Both the position numbers and the translations under genes were made by a program. Below the pieces are notes generated by a model, which was not told the origin of the DNA, did not search any database, and saw only the letters and a list, made by a program, of their open reading frames with translations. From Streptomyces canus (lineage in GTDB: Bacteria; Actinomycetota; Actinomycetes; Streptomycetales; Streptomycetaceae): 64,000 nt of DNA. The stretch is from NCBI RefSeq assembly GCF_041435015.1, contig NZ_CP107989.1, positions 4,216,001 through 4,280,000 on the forward strand. Reading direction: 5' to 3'. This document shows, piece by piece, positions 1 to 7,631 of this stretch. Each line of letters opens with the position of its first letter. The first letter of the stretch is position 1.

Positions 1-215
1 AGCCAGGTGTCCATGCGGTCGACATCGGCGCAGCTGGTGATGCGCTCGCGCACACTGTCGGTCACGGGGATGCCGCGCACCTCCAGCACGGAGAGGATCC
101 CCTTGGCCTCGCCTTCCGTCCTTCCTTCCAGGTAGGCCGTCTCACGAACCGTCCCCCGGCCGGGGAAGTAGCTGACGAACGACATGATCCGATAAGCGGT
201 CTTTACGAGTCCCAC
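1..215 (-). pseudogene. C-terminal fragment of a Streptomyces Rpn/PD-(D/E)XK-like hypothetical protein, running off the left edge
   Basis: Reading leftwards there is an open frame with the segments FPGRGTVRETAYLEGR and GEAKGILSVLEVRGIPV, then SVRERITSCADVDR. I recognise this as the C-terminal part of a conserved Streptomyces family of about 280-300 residues that usually has an N-terminal nuclease-like domain. The frame is closed by a stop only 23 codons before the internal ATG at 185, so the N-terminal two thirds is missing. The end given here is the possible GTG at 215. The 3' end lies outside the window. It is either a degraded remnant or a very short gene; the family name is from memory. 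Confidence 0.45.
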
Positions 216-302
216 AAGAGCCCACGGTCTTTCCCCAGGCCGAGGTGACCATGATCACGTCAGATATACATGTCGCGGAGATCGCTCACAGAGGAGCCCG
301 CG

Positions 303-926
303 ATGACCGGCACAGCCGCCCGTTACCTCTACCTCGCCCGGCACGGCGAGGCGTTGCCCGACGAGAGCGGGTTGACCCGTGCCGGCCGACAGCAGGCCTC
401 ACTGCTCGGCCGACGGCTCCAGGACATCCCCTTCACGGCCGTTCACCATGGCCCGCTTCCGCGGGCCGCACAGACGGCCCGCCTGATCCACGACCAACTG
501 AAGGACGTTCCCCTACTCGTCTCGGAAGTCGCGGGGGACTACGTGCCCTACGTTCCCCAGAAGGACGAACTCCCGCCCGAAGCAGCGGACTTCTACCTCC
601 GCTTCCTCGCCGACACCACCGACGACGAGCGGGAGCAGGGCGCTGCGCTGGCCCGCCAGGCACTCGACCTGTTCACCGGACCGGTGGACGGCGAAGCGGA
701 CCGACACGAACTGGTCGTCACCCACAGCTTCCTCGTCGCCTGGCTCGTCCGGGACGCCATGCACGCCCCGAAGTGGCGCTGGCTCGGCCTCAACCACGGC
801 AACGCGGCGCTCACGGTCATCCGTTACGCGCCCGGCCGAGCGGCCTCCGTCCTCGTCTCCAACGACATGCGGCACCTGCCCGCCGAACTGCGCTGGACGG
901 GCTTCCCTCCGGAGTCGCACGTCTGA
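303..926 (+). CDS. Histidine phosphatase superfamily protein (phosphoglycerate-mutase-like)
   Basis: This 207-residue protein begins with ARHGE at residues 12-16, the catalytic RHG signature of the histidine phosphatase superfamily, in which the His is transiently phosphorylated. A second conserved His is expected in the VVTHSFLVAW segment in the C-terminal half. An upstream ATG at 270 is in frame, but the ATG at 303 is preceded at good spacing by AGAGGAG, so I use 303. It is predicted cytoplasmic, without signal peptide or membrane segments. The substrate cannot be deduced. It stands alone, convergent with the next gene, whose stop is 11 bases away. Confidence 0.85.
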   Translation: MTGTAARYLYLARHGEALPDESGLTRAGRQQASLLGRRLQDIPFTAVHHGPLPRAAQTARLIHDQLKDVPLLVSEVAGDYVPYVPQKDELPPEAADFYLRFLADTTDDEREQGAALARQALDLFTGPVDGEADRHELVVTHSFLVAWLVRDAMHAPKWRWLGLNHGNAALTVIRYAPGRAASVLVSNDMRHLPAELRWTGFPPESHV

Positions 927-937
927 CCCCGCACCGT

Positions 938-1345
938 TCAGGCCGCGGCCAGCTCGCACCACACGTACTTCCCCCGGTTGCCGTGTCTGGCCAGCGGCTG
1001 CCACCCCCACAGATCCGCGCAGGCCCGCACCAGCGCCAGCCCCCGCCCCTCCTCCGCCTCCCGCAAAAGGTCCAACTCACCCGGCGGCTGCGGAGGTTCA
1101 GGGTCCGCGTCCCACGCCCCGATCCGCAGCACCCCCGCCGACCAACGCACCCGCAGCGCGGCCGGTCCTTTCGTATGGCGTACGGCGTTGGAGACCAACT
1201 CCGCCGCGAGGAGCTCCGCGGTGTCGGCCAGGCGGATCAGGCCGTGCATCGTGAGGATGAGCCGGAGGGTGCGGCGGGCGACGGTGACGGCTCGGAGGTC
1301 GTTCGGGATGTACAGGGTGTACTCCCAGGGTTCGTTTTCGGGCAT
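938..1345 (-). CDS. ATP-binding protein, anti-sigma-factor-like HATPase (serine/threonine kinase fold)
   Basis: The 135-residue protein resembles the small Streptomyces HATPase_c_2 family related to SpoIIAB/RsbW anti-sigma factors. Visible hallmarks are the N-box-like segment ELVSNAVRH, a DADP segment in the G1 position and a glycine-rich GRGLALVRA stretch. The start at 1345 is chosen because ACGGAG lies 9 bases upstream and the length fits the family; the frame stays open further upstream without similarity. It is divergent from an XRE/DUF5753 regulator followed by a DUF397 gene. That trio recurs many times in Streptomyces genomes (whiJ/abaA-type clusters) and is linked to developmental regulation. 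Kinase activity is not established for most members. Confidence 0.8.
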   Translation of the reverse strand: MPENEPWEYTLYIPNDLRAVTVARRTLRLILTMHGLIRLADTAELLAAELVSNAVRHTKGPAALRVRWSAGVLRIGAWDADPEPPQPPGELDLLREAEEGRGLALVRACADLWGWQPLARHGNRGKYVWCELAAA

Positions 1346-1439
1346 ACGAAGAACTCCGTTCAGGTGAGGGCTGGTTGGTTGCGGTGGCGGTGCCGCGTTC
1401 GTCATGGCAGGACGGAGCGGTGCACTTCCGCAGAGTAAG

Positions 1440-1468
1440 CGTTGCATCACAGAACGTAGGGCTAACAT
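1440..1468 (+). promoter_or_regulatory. Possible promoter of the XRE regulator gene
   Basis: CGTTGC (1440-1445) and TAACAT (1463-1468) are separated by 17 bases. The -10 fits TAnnnT but the -35 is weak. A start near 1475 would place the palindrome at 1483-1500 just inside the transcript, a position suited to repression. This is inferred from spacing only. Confidence 0.3.
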
Positions 1469-1482
1469 GTGGACCGGAGCAA

Positions 1483-1500
1483 GCGGATCACGTGATCCGC
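1483..1500. promoter_or_regulatory. Perfect 18-bp palindrome, candidate operator
   Basis: GCGGATCACGTGATCCGC is a perfect inverted repeat with a CACGTG core. It lies between the divergent HATPase and XRE genes and 20 bases before the XRE start codon. Its symmetry suits a dimeric HTH protein. Autoregulation by the adjacent XRE protein is my inference. Confidence 0.55.
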
Positions 1501-1520
1501 CCCCGAACGAGGAGCAACCC

Positions 1521-2357
1521 ATGGTCCTGAGGCGCGAACCCACCGCACGCCAGGTACGGCTGGGGACCGAACTGCGCAGACTCCGCGAGGCGGCAGGACT
1601 CACCGCTATCGAGGCCGCAGCGCTACTCGGGGCGAATCGCGCCCAGATGAGCCACATCGAATCCGGGCTCGCAGGCGTGAGCGAGGAACGTCTACGTCGC
1701 CTCGCGTCCCACTACGCCTGCACGGACAAGGAGTTCATCGAAGCGTTGGCCGCGATGGCCACCGACCGGACCCGTGGCTGGTGGGAGGACTATCGAGGCT
1801 TGTTGCCCACGTCTTTCCTGGACCTGTCCGAGCTGGAGCACCATGCCCGGTTCCAGCACCACGTTGCCGTCCTGTACGTGCCGGGCCTGTTGCAGACGGA
1901 GGACTACGCCCGTGCCGTCTTCTCGGACAGGCTGCCCGAACTCACCTACGACGAGATGGAGTTGCGCATCCAGCACCGGAAGGCACGCCAGCAGATCACC
2001 ATCCCGTACACAGCGGTGATCCATGAGGCCGCGCTTCGGATCAGAGTCAGCGACCGCATCGCCTCAAAGGCCCAACTCGCCCGGCTCCTTGAGCTGTCCG
2101 AGGCGAACCACATCACCTTGCGCGCCATCCCCTTCGACCTGGACGGCTTCGCCAGAGCCTCTAGCACGATGTCGTACGTGGGCGGCCCGCTGCCCAAGCT
2201 GGACACGGTGGTACGGGACACGCCCCATGGCTCGATCTTTGTCGACGCCGAGGCCCAGCTCCGCAGTTATCGAACGCGCTTCCATATGGTGGAGGCCGTA
2301 TCACTCGAACCGGACCAGACCCGTGACTTCATTCACCGGCTGGCAGAGGAGTTGTGA
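1521..2357 (+). CDS. XRE-family helix-turn-helix regulator with DUF5753 domain (WhiJ-like)
   Basis: The 278-residue protein has an N-terminal Cro/C1-type HTH (about residues 12-70: LGTELRRLREAAGLT, then EAAALLGANRAQMSHIESG). The C-terminal region is typical of DUF5753, with the marker VLYVPGLLQTEDYARAVF. This architecture is that of the large Streptomyces WhiJ-like family of DNA-binding regulators. The start at 1521 follows GAGGAG at 1509-1514; the frame is open upstream to 1404 without similarity. Its stop overlaps the region of the ribosome-binding site of the following DUF397 gene, implying co-translation. Families of this type are thought to be antagonised by their small DUF397 partner; the target genes are unknown. 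Confidence 0.88.
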   Translation: MVLRREPTARQVRLGTELRRLREAAGLTAIEAAALLGANRAQMSHIESGLAGVSEERLRRLASHYACTDKEFIEALAAMATDRTRGWWEDYRGLLPTSFLDLSELEHHARFQHHVAVLYVPGLLQTEDYARAVFSDRLPELTYDEMELRIQHRKARQQITIPYTAVIHEAALRIRVSDRIASKAQLARLLELSEANHITLRAIPFDLDGFARASSTMSYVGGPLPKLDTVVRDTPHGSIFVDAEAQLRSYRTRFHMVEAVSLEPDQTRDFIHRLAEEL

Positions 2358-2365
2358 GGGACCCC

Positions 2366-2554
2366 ATGGACAACTGGCGGAAGTCGTCCTACTCCGGCGG
2401 CGGCGACGGTAACGAATGCGTCGAGATAGCCAACTCCCCCACCCACGTATCCATCCGCGACTCCAAGGCCCCCGCCCGAGCCACCCTCACCCTCCCCGCC
2501 CCCACCTTCACGGCCTTCATCGGCGCCCTCAAGACCACCTCCCTATCTCAGTAA
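2366..2554 (+). CDS. DUF397 domain protein
   Basis: The 62-residue protein begins MDNWRKSSYSGG and continues GNECVEIA, the diagnostic opening of DUF397. This small family is nearly always encoded next to an XRE/DUF5753 regulator in actinomycetes. The start is the ATG at 2366, served by GAGGG overlapping the stop of the upstream gene. An in-frame GTG at 2354 overlaps that stop but lacks its own site. The conserved S-x-R-D segment appears as SIRDSK near residue 34. It is predicted to be a cytoplasmic partner of the preceding regulator; no enzymatic role is known. Confidence 0.88.
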   Translation: MDNWRKSSYSGGGDGNECVEIANSPTHVSIRDSKAPARATLTLPAPTFTAFIGALKTTSLSQ

Positions 2555-2620
2555 CCCCGCGTAACCCCTCCTGCTAGCCTGCGCAGCACCGCGTATCGAC
2601 TCGGCCAGGGGGACCGTCGT

Positions 2621-3574
2621 ATGGGCGAAAGTACTGTCGGCGGGGCCAGACCGCCGGTGACCGATCCCTTCGACGCGGTGTCCGAACTGGCCCCGCTCCG
2701 CGCCGCCGCCTGGGACGGAGACTGGGAAGCCACGCAGGCCTTCTTCAAGGAGATCCCCTCCACCGAGGACGTCTCCTTCGCGGCAGCGCTCCTCGCCGGA
2801 GTCGAGCGGACCGAGTGGTTCCTGGAGAAGGCCGCGAAGGCCCAGCCCACCGCCCCCCTCCCCCGCACCCTCCTCGCCGAGCGGTACATCCACCTCGGCT
2901 GGCGCGCCCGGGGACACGCCCGCGGCGAGGACGTCCCGTGGGACCGGGCCGAGCAGTTCCACGACTGGCTGCGCAAGGCGGAACGGCTGCTGATCGAGGT
3001 GTGTGCCGAGCATCCGGCGTACGTCCCGGCGTGGACCGCCCGGCTGGCGACCGCCCGCGGGCTGGCGCTCGGCCAGTCCGAGGCCCGGCGGCGCTACGAC
3101 CGGCTCGCGGAGCATCACCCGCACCACTTCCGCGCACAGTCGCACCTGCTGCAGCAGCTGTGCCCCAAGTGGGGCGGTTCGTGGGAGGCCGCGCACGGCT
3201 TCGCCCAGGAGTGCGCGAGCGCCGCACCGGACGGCTCGCTCGCCGGAGTCCTGGTGGCCCAGGCCCACATCGAACACTGCGTGGATCTCACCAGCGCCAA
3301 GGTGACGGAGTACCTCCGGGACGTGGCCGTCCGCAACGATCTGCGCCACGCCGCCCAGATCTCCGTACTGCACCCCCACCACCGCCCCGGCCGGCACCGG
3401 ATCGAAGGTCACAGCACCTTCGCCCTGGCCTTCTCCCTCGGCGGCCATCTCGAGGACGCCGCCCGGCACTTCACCGCCCTGGGCGACAGCGCCTCCGAGT
3501 CCTTCTGGCGGTACCTGCCCGACTGGAAGACCCGGTTCACGGAGTACCGCACCGCCGCGCTGGCGACGCTCTGA
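2621..3574 (+). CDS. Hypothetical helical-repeat (TPR-like) protein
   Basis: This 317-residue protein is rich in short amphipathic helices. Examples are LRAAAWDGDWEATQAFF, LAGVERTEWFLEKAA and YDRLAEHHPHHFRAQSHLL. The pattern suggests a tetratricopeptide-like solenoid resembling DUF4034-type proteins, but I cannot assign a named family. There is no signal peptide or membrane segment. Its ATG at 2621 has no strong ribosome-binding site. The next gene starts 14 bases after its stop and encodes an M16-like peptidase, so the two are probably one operon and may act together. No specific function can be stated. Confidence 0.7.
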   Translation: MGESTVGGARPPVTDPFDAVSELAPLRAAAWDGDWEATQAFFKEIPSTEDVSFAAALLAGVERTEWFLEKAAKAQPTAPLPRTLLAERYIHLGWRARGHARGEDVPWDRAEQFHDWLRKAERLLIEVCAEHPAYVPAWTARLATARGLALGQSEARRRYDRLAEHHPHHFRAQSHLLQQLCPKWGGSWEAAHGFAQECASAAPDGSLAGVLVAQAHIEHCVDLTSAKVTEYLRDVAVRNDLRHAAQISVLHPHHRPGRHRIEGHSTFALAFSLGGHLEDAARHFTALGDSASESFWRYLPDWKTRFTEYRTAALATL

Positions 3575-3588
3575 GGAAGGAGACGCCC

Positions 3589-5361
3589 ATGACCACGCAC
3601 GACACTTCCGCGACCGCCCTCGACGCCCTCGGCGTTCTCGACGGCATCGTCCGCCACACCACCGTCCACGGCATCCCCACCCTCTTCGCCCCGCGCCCCG
3701 GCGCGATCACCGCCGGTCTCGTCTTCCGGGTGGGCCATGCCGACGAGACCCTGCCCACCTCCGGCATCACCCATCTCGTGGAGCACCTCGCCCTGTACCG
3801 CCTGGGCCTGTCCGACCTGCACTACAACGGCGCCACGGCGAGCACGTACACCCTCTTCCACGTCACCGGCGACGAGGACGAGGTCGTCACATACCTCAAC
3901 AGCGTCTGCGAGGCACTGCGCGACCTGCCGATGGACCGCCTGGAGACGGAGAAGGATCTCCTGCGCACGGAGGCGGGCAGCCGCGGGAAAGGTGCCCTGT
4001 CCCAGATGCCGCTCTGGCGTTACGGCGCCCAGGGCTACGGCCTGTCCAGTTACGAGGAACACGGCACCCGCACCCTGACGCCCGACCAGGTGCGCCACTG
4101 GGCCGAGACCCGCTTCACCCGGGACAACGCCGTGCTGTTCCTCACCGCGGACCGCGTACCCGACGGCCTGGACCTCACCCTGCCCGCCGGCCGCCGCTTT
4201 CCCGCCCCGACCCCGTCCAGCGCGCTGCCCGACACGCCCGCCTACCTCCGCGGCGAGGACGGCCACCTCGTCTTCACCTCCGTCCTGCGCCGCTCCACCG
4301 CGGCCGCGGTGTTCGCCGAGGTGCTGGGCCGCGCCCTCTTCCAGGACCTGCGCCAGAAGGGCGGCTACTCGTACTCGGCGGAGGCCGACTACTCCCCGCG
4401 CGACACCGACTTCGCCACGCTGACCGCGTACGCCGACGCGCTGCCGCAGAAGCAGGACGCCGCGGTCGGCGGCTTCGTCGACGTCTTCGCCCGGCTGCGC
4501 GCGGGCCGCATCGAGCAGGCCGAACTGGACTCCGCGCGCGGGAAGTTGCTCAAGCGCTACGACGTCCCCGATCTCGGCGCGGCCCTGCTGCCGTCGTACG
4601 CGCTCAGCCTGCTGACCGGCCACCGGATCCTGACTCCCGAGCAGCACAGGGCCGAACTTGAGGCGGTCGGCGTCGCCGACCTGCGCGAGGTCGCCCGGGA
4701 GGCGTGGGACGGCGGGCTGCTCCAGGTGCCGACCCGGGGCGCCGACTGGGCAGGCCTCACCGCGGCCCCCCAATTCTCGCCGTCCGGGGTCTCCGGCACC
4801 CTGCACCCGTCCCTGGAGGACGACGACGTCACCCTGATCATCGGGGAGGCGGGCGTGACCCTGTCGACACCGGGTGGGCTGGTCACCGTGCGGTACGACG
4901 CCTGCGCCGCGATGACCACCCGCCCCGACGGAGCCCGCTGCCTCACCGGCCTCGACGGCTTCCAGGTGACCGTGGAGCCGACCCTGTTCGGGGACGTCAC
5001 GGCCGAGCGGATCGCCGTACTGGACAAGGCGGTTCCCGCCGCCGCGCTCGTCCCCCTTCCGGCCCGCCCGGCACAGGAGATCCCTCAGCCGCGCGAACGG
5101 ACGGCCCCCGCCCCGCGGACCCCGGCGGACGGGTCCCAGCAGACCGAGGGCCGGGGGTCGGCCGGGCGGGTGTCGGGCCACTTCGTCTTCGTGACGGCGC
5201 TGGCCACACTGTGGCCCGTGCTCCTCGTCACCCTCCTCGTCAACGGAATCCAGGAACCCTCGATCAGATTGCCCGTGATCGCCGGATGCGTGCTGGAGTT
5301 CTGGCTGCTCCACGCCGCCCGCAACCTGTACCGGACCGGACAGCCGACTACTCCACAGTGA
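3589..5361 (+). CDS. M16 (insulinase/pitrilysin)-like zinc peptidase with C-terminal membrane segments
   Basis: The 590-residue protein carries H62-L-V-E65-H66, the inverted zinc motif HxxEH of the M16 metallopeptidases. A downstream LETEKDLLRTEAG block contains E128, the likely third zinc ligand. A second M16-like half follows, with the segment GGYSYSAEADYSP typical of the family's C-terminal domain. Past residue 515 a proline-rich linker leads to two hydrophobic helices (TALATLWPVLLVTLLV and LPVIAGCVLEFWLLHAA). Such an anchor is unusual for soluble M16 enzymes. The start at 3589 has GGAAGGAG just upstream. Its last 14 bases overlap the convergent glmS stop. The substrate is unknown; peptide processing or signal removal are possibilities. 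Confidence 0.8.
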   Translation: MTTHDTSATALDALGVLDGIVRHTTVHGIPTLFAPRPGAITAGLVFRVGHADETLPTSGITHLVEHLALYRLGLSDLHYNGATASTYTLFHVTGDEDEVVTYLNSVCEALRDLPMDRLETEKDLLRTEAGSRGKGALSQMPLWRYGAQGYGLSSYEEHGTRTLTPDQVRHWAETRFTRDNAVLFLTADRVPDGLDLTLPAGRRFPAPTPSSALPDTPAYLRGEDGHLVFTSVLRRSTAAAVFAEVLGRALFQDLRQKGGYSYSAEADYSPRDTDFATLTAYADALPQKQDAAVGGFVDVFARLRAGRIEQAELDSARGKLLKRYDVPDLGAALLPSYALSLLTGHRILTPEQHRAELEAVGVADLREVAREAWDGGLLQVPTRGADWAGLTAAPQFSPSGVSGTLHPSLEDDDVTLIIGEAGVTLSTPGGLVTVRYDACAAMTTRPDGARCLTGLDGFQVTVEPTLFGDVTAERIAVLDKAVPAAALVPLPARPAQEIPQPRERTAPAPRTPADGSQQTEGRGSAGRVSGHFVFVTALATLWPVLLVTLLVNGIQEPSIRLPVIAGCVLEFWLLHAARNLYRTGQPTTPQ

Positions 5362-7195
5362 CCGACTTCGCCAGGTTCCTCGGCTGGTCCACCTCGTTGC
5401 CCCGGGCCGTGGCCAGCTCACAGGCGAACACCTGCAGCGGCACGGTCGCCACCAACGGCTGCAGCAGGGTCGGCGTGGCCGGAATCCGGATCAGGTGATC
5501 GGCGTACGGCACCACCGCCTCGTCCCCCTCCTCCGCGATCACGATCGTCCGCGCACCCCGGGCCCGGATCTCCTGGATGTTGGACACGATCTTGTCGTGG
5601 ATCACCGACCGCCCCCGGGGCGAGGGCACGACCACCACGACCGGCAGGTCCTCCTCGATCAGCGCGATCGGCCCGTGCTTCAACTCCCCTGCCGCGAACC
5701 CCTCGGCGTGCATGTAGGCGAGCTCCTTGAGCTTCAACGCGCCTTCCAGCGCCACCGGATATCCGACATGGCGCCCGAGGAACAGCACGGTCTTCTTGTC
5801 GGCCAGTGACCGCGCCAGCGCTCGCACCGGCTCCATCGTCTCCAGCACGCGCTCGACCTCACCGGAGATGTGCGACAGGTCCCGGACGACGGCGGAGATC
5901 TCGTCGCCCCACTTGGTCCCCCGCACCTGCCCCAGGTACAGCGCCACCAGGTAGCACGCCACGAGCTGGGTCAGGAACGCCTTCGTCGACGCCACGGCGA
6001 CCTCGGGCCCCGCGTGCGTGTACAGCACCGCGTCCGACTCCCGGGGGATCGTGGACCCGTTGGTGTTGCAGATCGCCAGGACCTTGGAACCCTGCTCGCG
6101 GGCGTGCCGTAGCGCCATGAGCGTGTCCATGGTCTCCCCGGACTGGGAGATCGCGATCACGAGGGACCGCGGGCCCAGGATCGGGTCCCGGTAGCGGAAC
6201 TCGCTCGCCAGCTCCACCTCGCAGGGGATGCGGGTCCAGTGCTCGATGGCGTACTTGGCGATGAGCCCCGCATGGAAGGCCGTACCGCAGGCCACGATGA
6301 CGACCTTGTCCACCTCCCGCAGCTCGGCGGCGGAGATCCGGACCTCGTCCAGCGTCAGGGACCCGGCCGCGTCGATACGACCGAGCAGCGTGTCGGCGAC
6401 CGCCTTCGGCTGCTCGGCGATCTCCTTGAGCATGAAGTAGTCGTAGCCGCCCTTCTCCGCGGCGGAGGCGTCCCAGTCGACGTGGTACGGCTGGACATCG
6501 GCGGGACGGCCGTCGAAGCCCGTCACTGTCACGCCGTCGCGCCGCAGTTCGACGACCTGGTCCTGGCCGAGCTCGATCGCGGAGCGGGTGTGGGAGATGA
6601 AGGCCGCCACATCCGACGCCAGAAACGCCTCGCCCTCGCCGACGCCGACCACCAGCGGCGAGTTCCGCCGGGCGCCCACGACGACGTCCGGTTCATCGGC
6701 GTGTACGGCCACCAGCGTGAACGCCCCCTCCAGCCGTCGGCACACCAGCCGCATCGCCTCCGCGAGGTCGGCCGTCACCGAGAACTCCTCGGCGAGCAGG
6801 TGCGCGACCACCTCCGTGTCCGTCTCCGAGGCCAGCTCGTGTCCGCGGTCCTCCAACTCGGCCCGCAGCAGGGCGAAGTTCTCGATGATGCCGTTGTGGA
6901 CGACGGAGACCCGGCCCGCGTTGTCCAGATGAGGATGCGCGTTGGCATCCGTCGGCCCGCCGTGTGTGGCCCACCGCGTGTGCCCGATACCGGTGAGCCC
7001 CGCCGGCAACGGCCGTTCCACCAGCTCCTTCTCCAGATTGACCAGCTTCCCGGCCTTCTTGGCCGCCGCCAGCCCGCCGTCCGCCAGCACGGCGACGCCT
7101 GCCGAGTCGTACCCCCGGTACTCCAGTCGCTTCAGTCCGGCCATCACGACATCGAGCGCCGACTGCGACCCCACGTATCCCACGATTCCGCACAT
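5348..7195 (-). CDS. glmS: Glutamine--fructose-6-phosphate aminotransferase (isomerizing)
   Basis: GlmS makes glucosamine-6-phosphate from fructose-6-phosphate and glutamine, the entry step to UDP-GlcNAc for peptidoglycan. The 615-residue length is typical (609 in E. coli). The protein begins MCGIVGYVG, so Cys2 becomes the N-terminal nucleophile of the class II amidotransferase domain (about residues 1-220). Two SIS sugar-isomerase domains follow, with SQSGETMDT and the late block HAEGFAAGELKHGP, and the C-terminus ends KSVTVE. The longer frame to 7291 is rejected because Cys must follow the initiator Met. glmM, the next enzyme of the pathway, lies 8 kb away. No glmS ribozyme is expected in actinomycetes and none was seen. 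Confidence 0.97.
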   Translation of the reverse strand: MCGIVGYVGSQSALDVVMAGLKRLEYRGYDSAGVAVLADGGLAAAKKAGKLVNLEKELVERPLPAGLTGIGHTRWATHGGPTDANAHPHLDNAGRVSVVHNGIIENFALLRAELEDRGHELASETDTEVVAHLLAEEFSVTADLAEAMRLVCRRLEGAFTLVAVHADEPDVVVGARRNSPLVVGVGEGEAFLASDVAAFISHTRSAIELGQDQVVELRRDGVTVTGFDGRPADVQPYHVDWDASAAEKGGYDYFMLKEIAEQPKAVADTLLGRIDAAGSLTLDEVRISAAELREVDKVVIVACGTAFHAGLIAKYAIEHWTRIPCEVELASEFRYRDPILGPRSLVIAISQSGETMDTLMALRHAREQGSKVLAICNTNGSTIPRESDAVLYTHAGPEVAVASTKAFLTQLVACYLVALYLGQVRGTKWGDEISAVVRDLSHISGEVERVLETMEPVRALARSLADKKTVLFLGRHVGYPVALEGALKLKELAYMHAEGFAAGELKHGPIALIEEDLPVVVVVPSPRGRSVIHDKIVSNIQEIRARGARTIVIAEEGDEAVVPYADHLIRIPATPTLLQPLVATVPLQVFACELATARGNEVDQPRNLAKSVTVE

Positions 7196-7631
7196 GCGCG
7201 GCAGCCTAGGGGGCATGGGGCGTCGAAACACGGCACTTCGTGCCCGATTCCGGATATCGCGGCAGGGGGCGGAATCGAGCCAACTTTGCACTCCTCGACC
7301 CCCCGAACCTCACCGATCCGCCACAGAAACACCACAGAACTCCCCTGGAGGCGCAGGAATCACGTCTTCCGTACGGCCACTCGGAGACCACCGGTGACTT
7401 CGCGCCACGGCGGGTCCGCTGGCCAAAAGCCCTTGCCCAAACCGCTCGACAGCTGCCTAAAGTAACGCGCGCTTGACCGGATCATGACCAGACCGGTGGC
7501 GCTCAGTTCGAGCCAGCGACCGGGGGAACAGCGTCGCCGCGCAACGGGGGTCACGCCGGCATGCCGCAGAGCCTGCACGCGCCGGCCCTCGGGGCGGATC
7601 CGCGGTTTTCCCCCCGACAGGGGGTACACAC
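7196..7631. other. Divergent intergenic region between glmS and the toxin gene
   Basis: These 436 bases contain no convincing gene. GGCAC-TTC-GTGCC near 7231-7245 is a small inverted repeat close to the glmS start. A weak plus-strand promoter-like pair, TTGCCC at 7433 and TAAAGT at 7458 (19-base spacing), could serve the toxin gene. Neither is secure. Confidence 0.35.

Noticed and set aside
3409..5421. Minus-strand frame opposite the M16-like gene
   Set aside because: No motifs and antisense to a gene with HxxEH; shadow.
7196..7631. glmS ribozyme/riboswitch upstream of glmS
   Set aside because: No matching structure seen, and this class is confined to Firmicutes.
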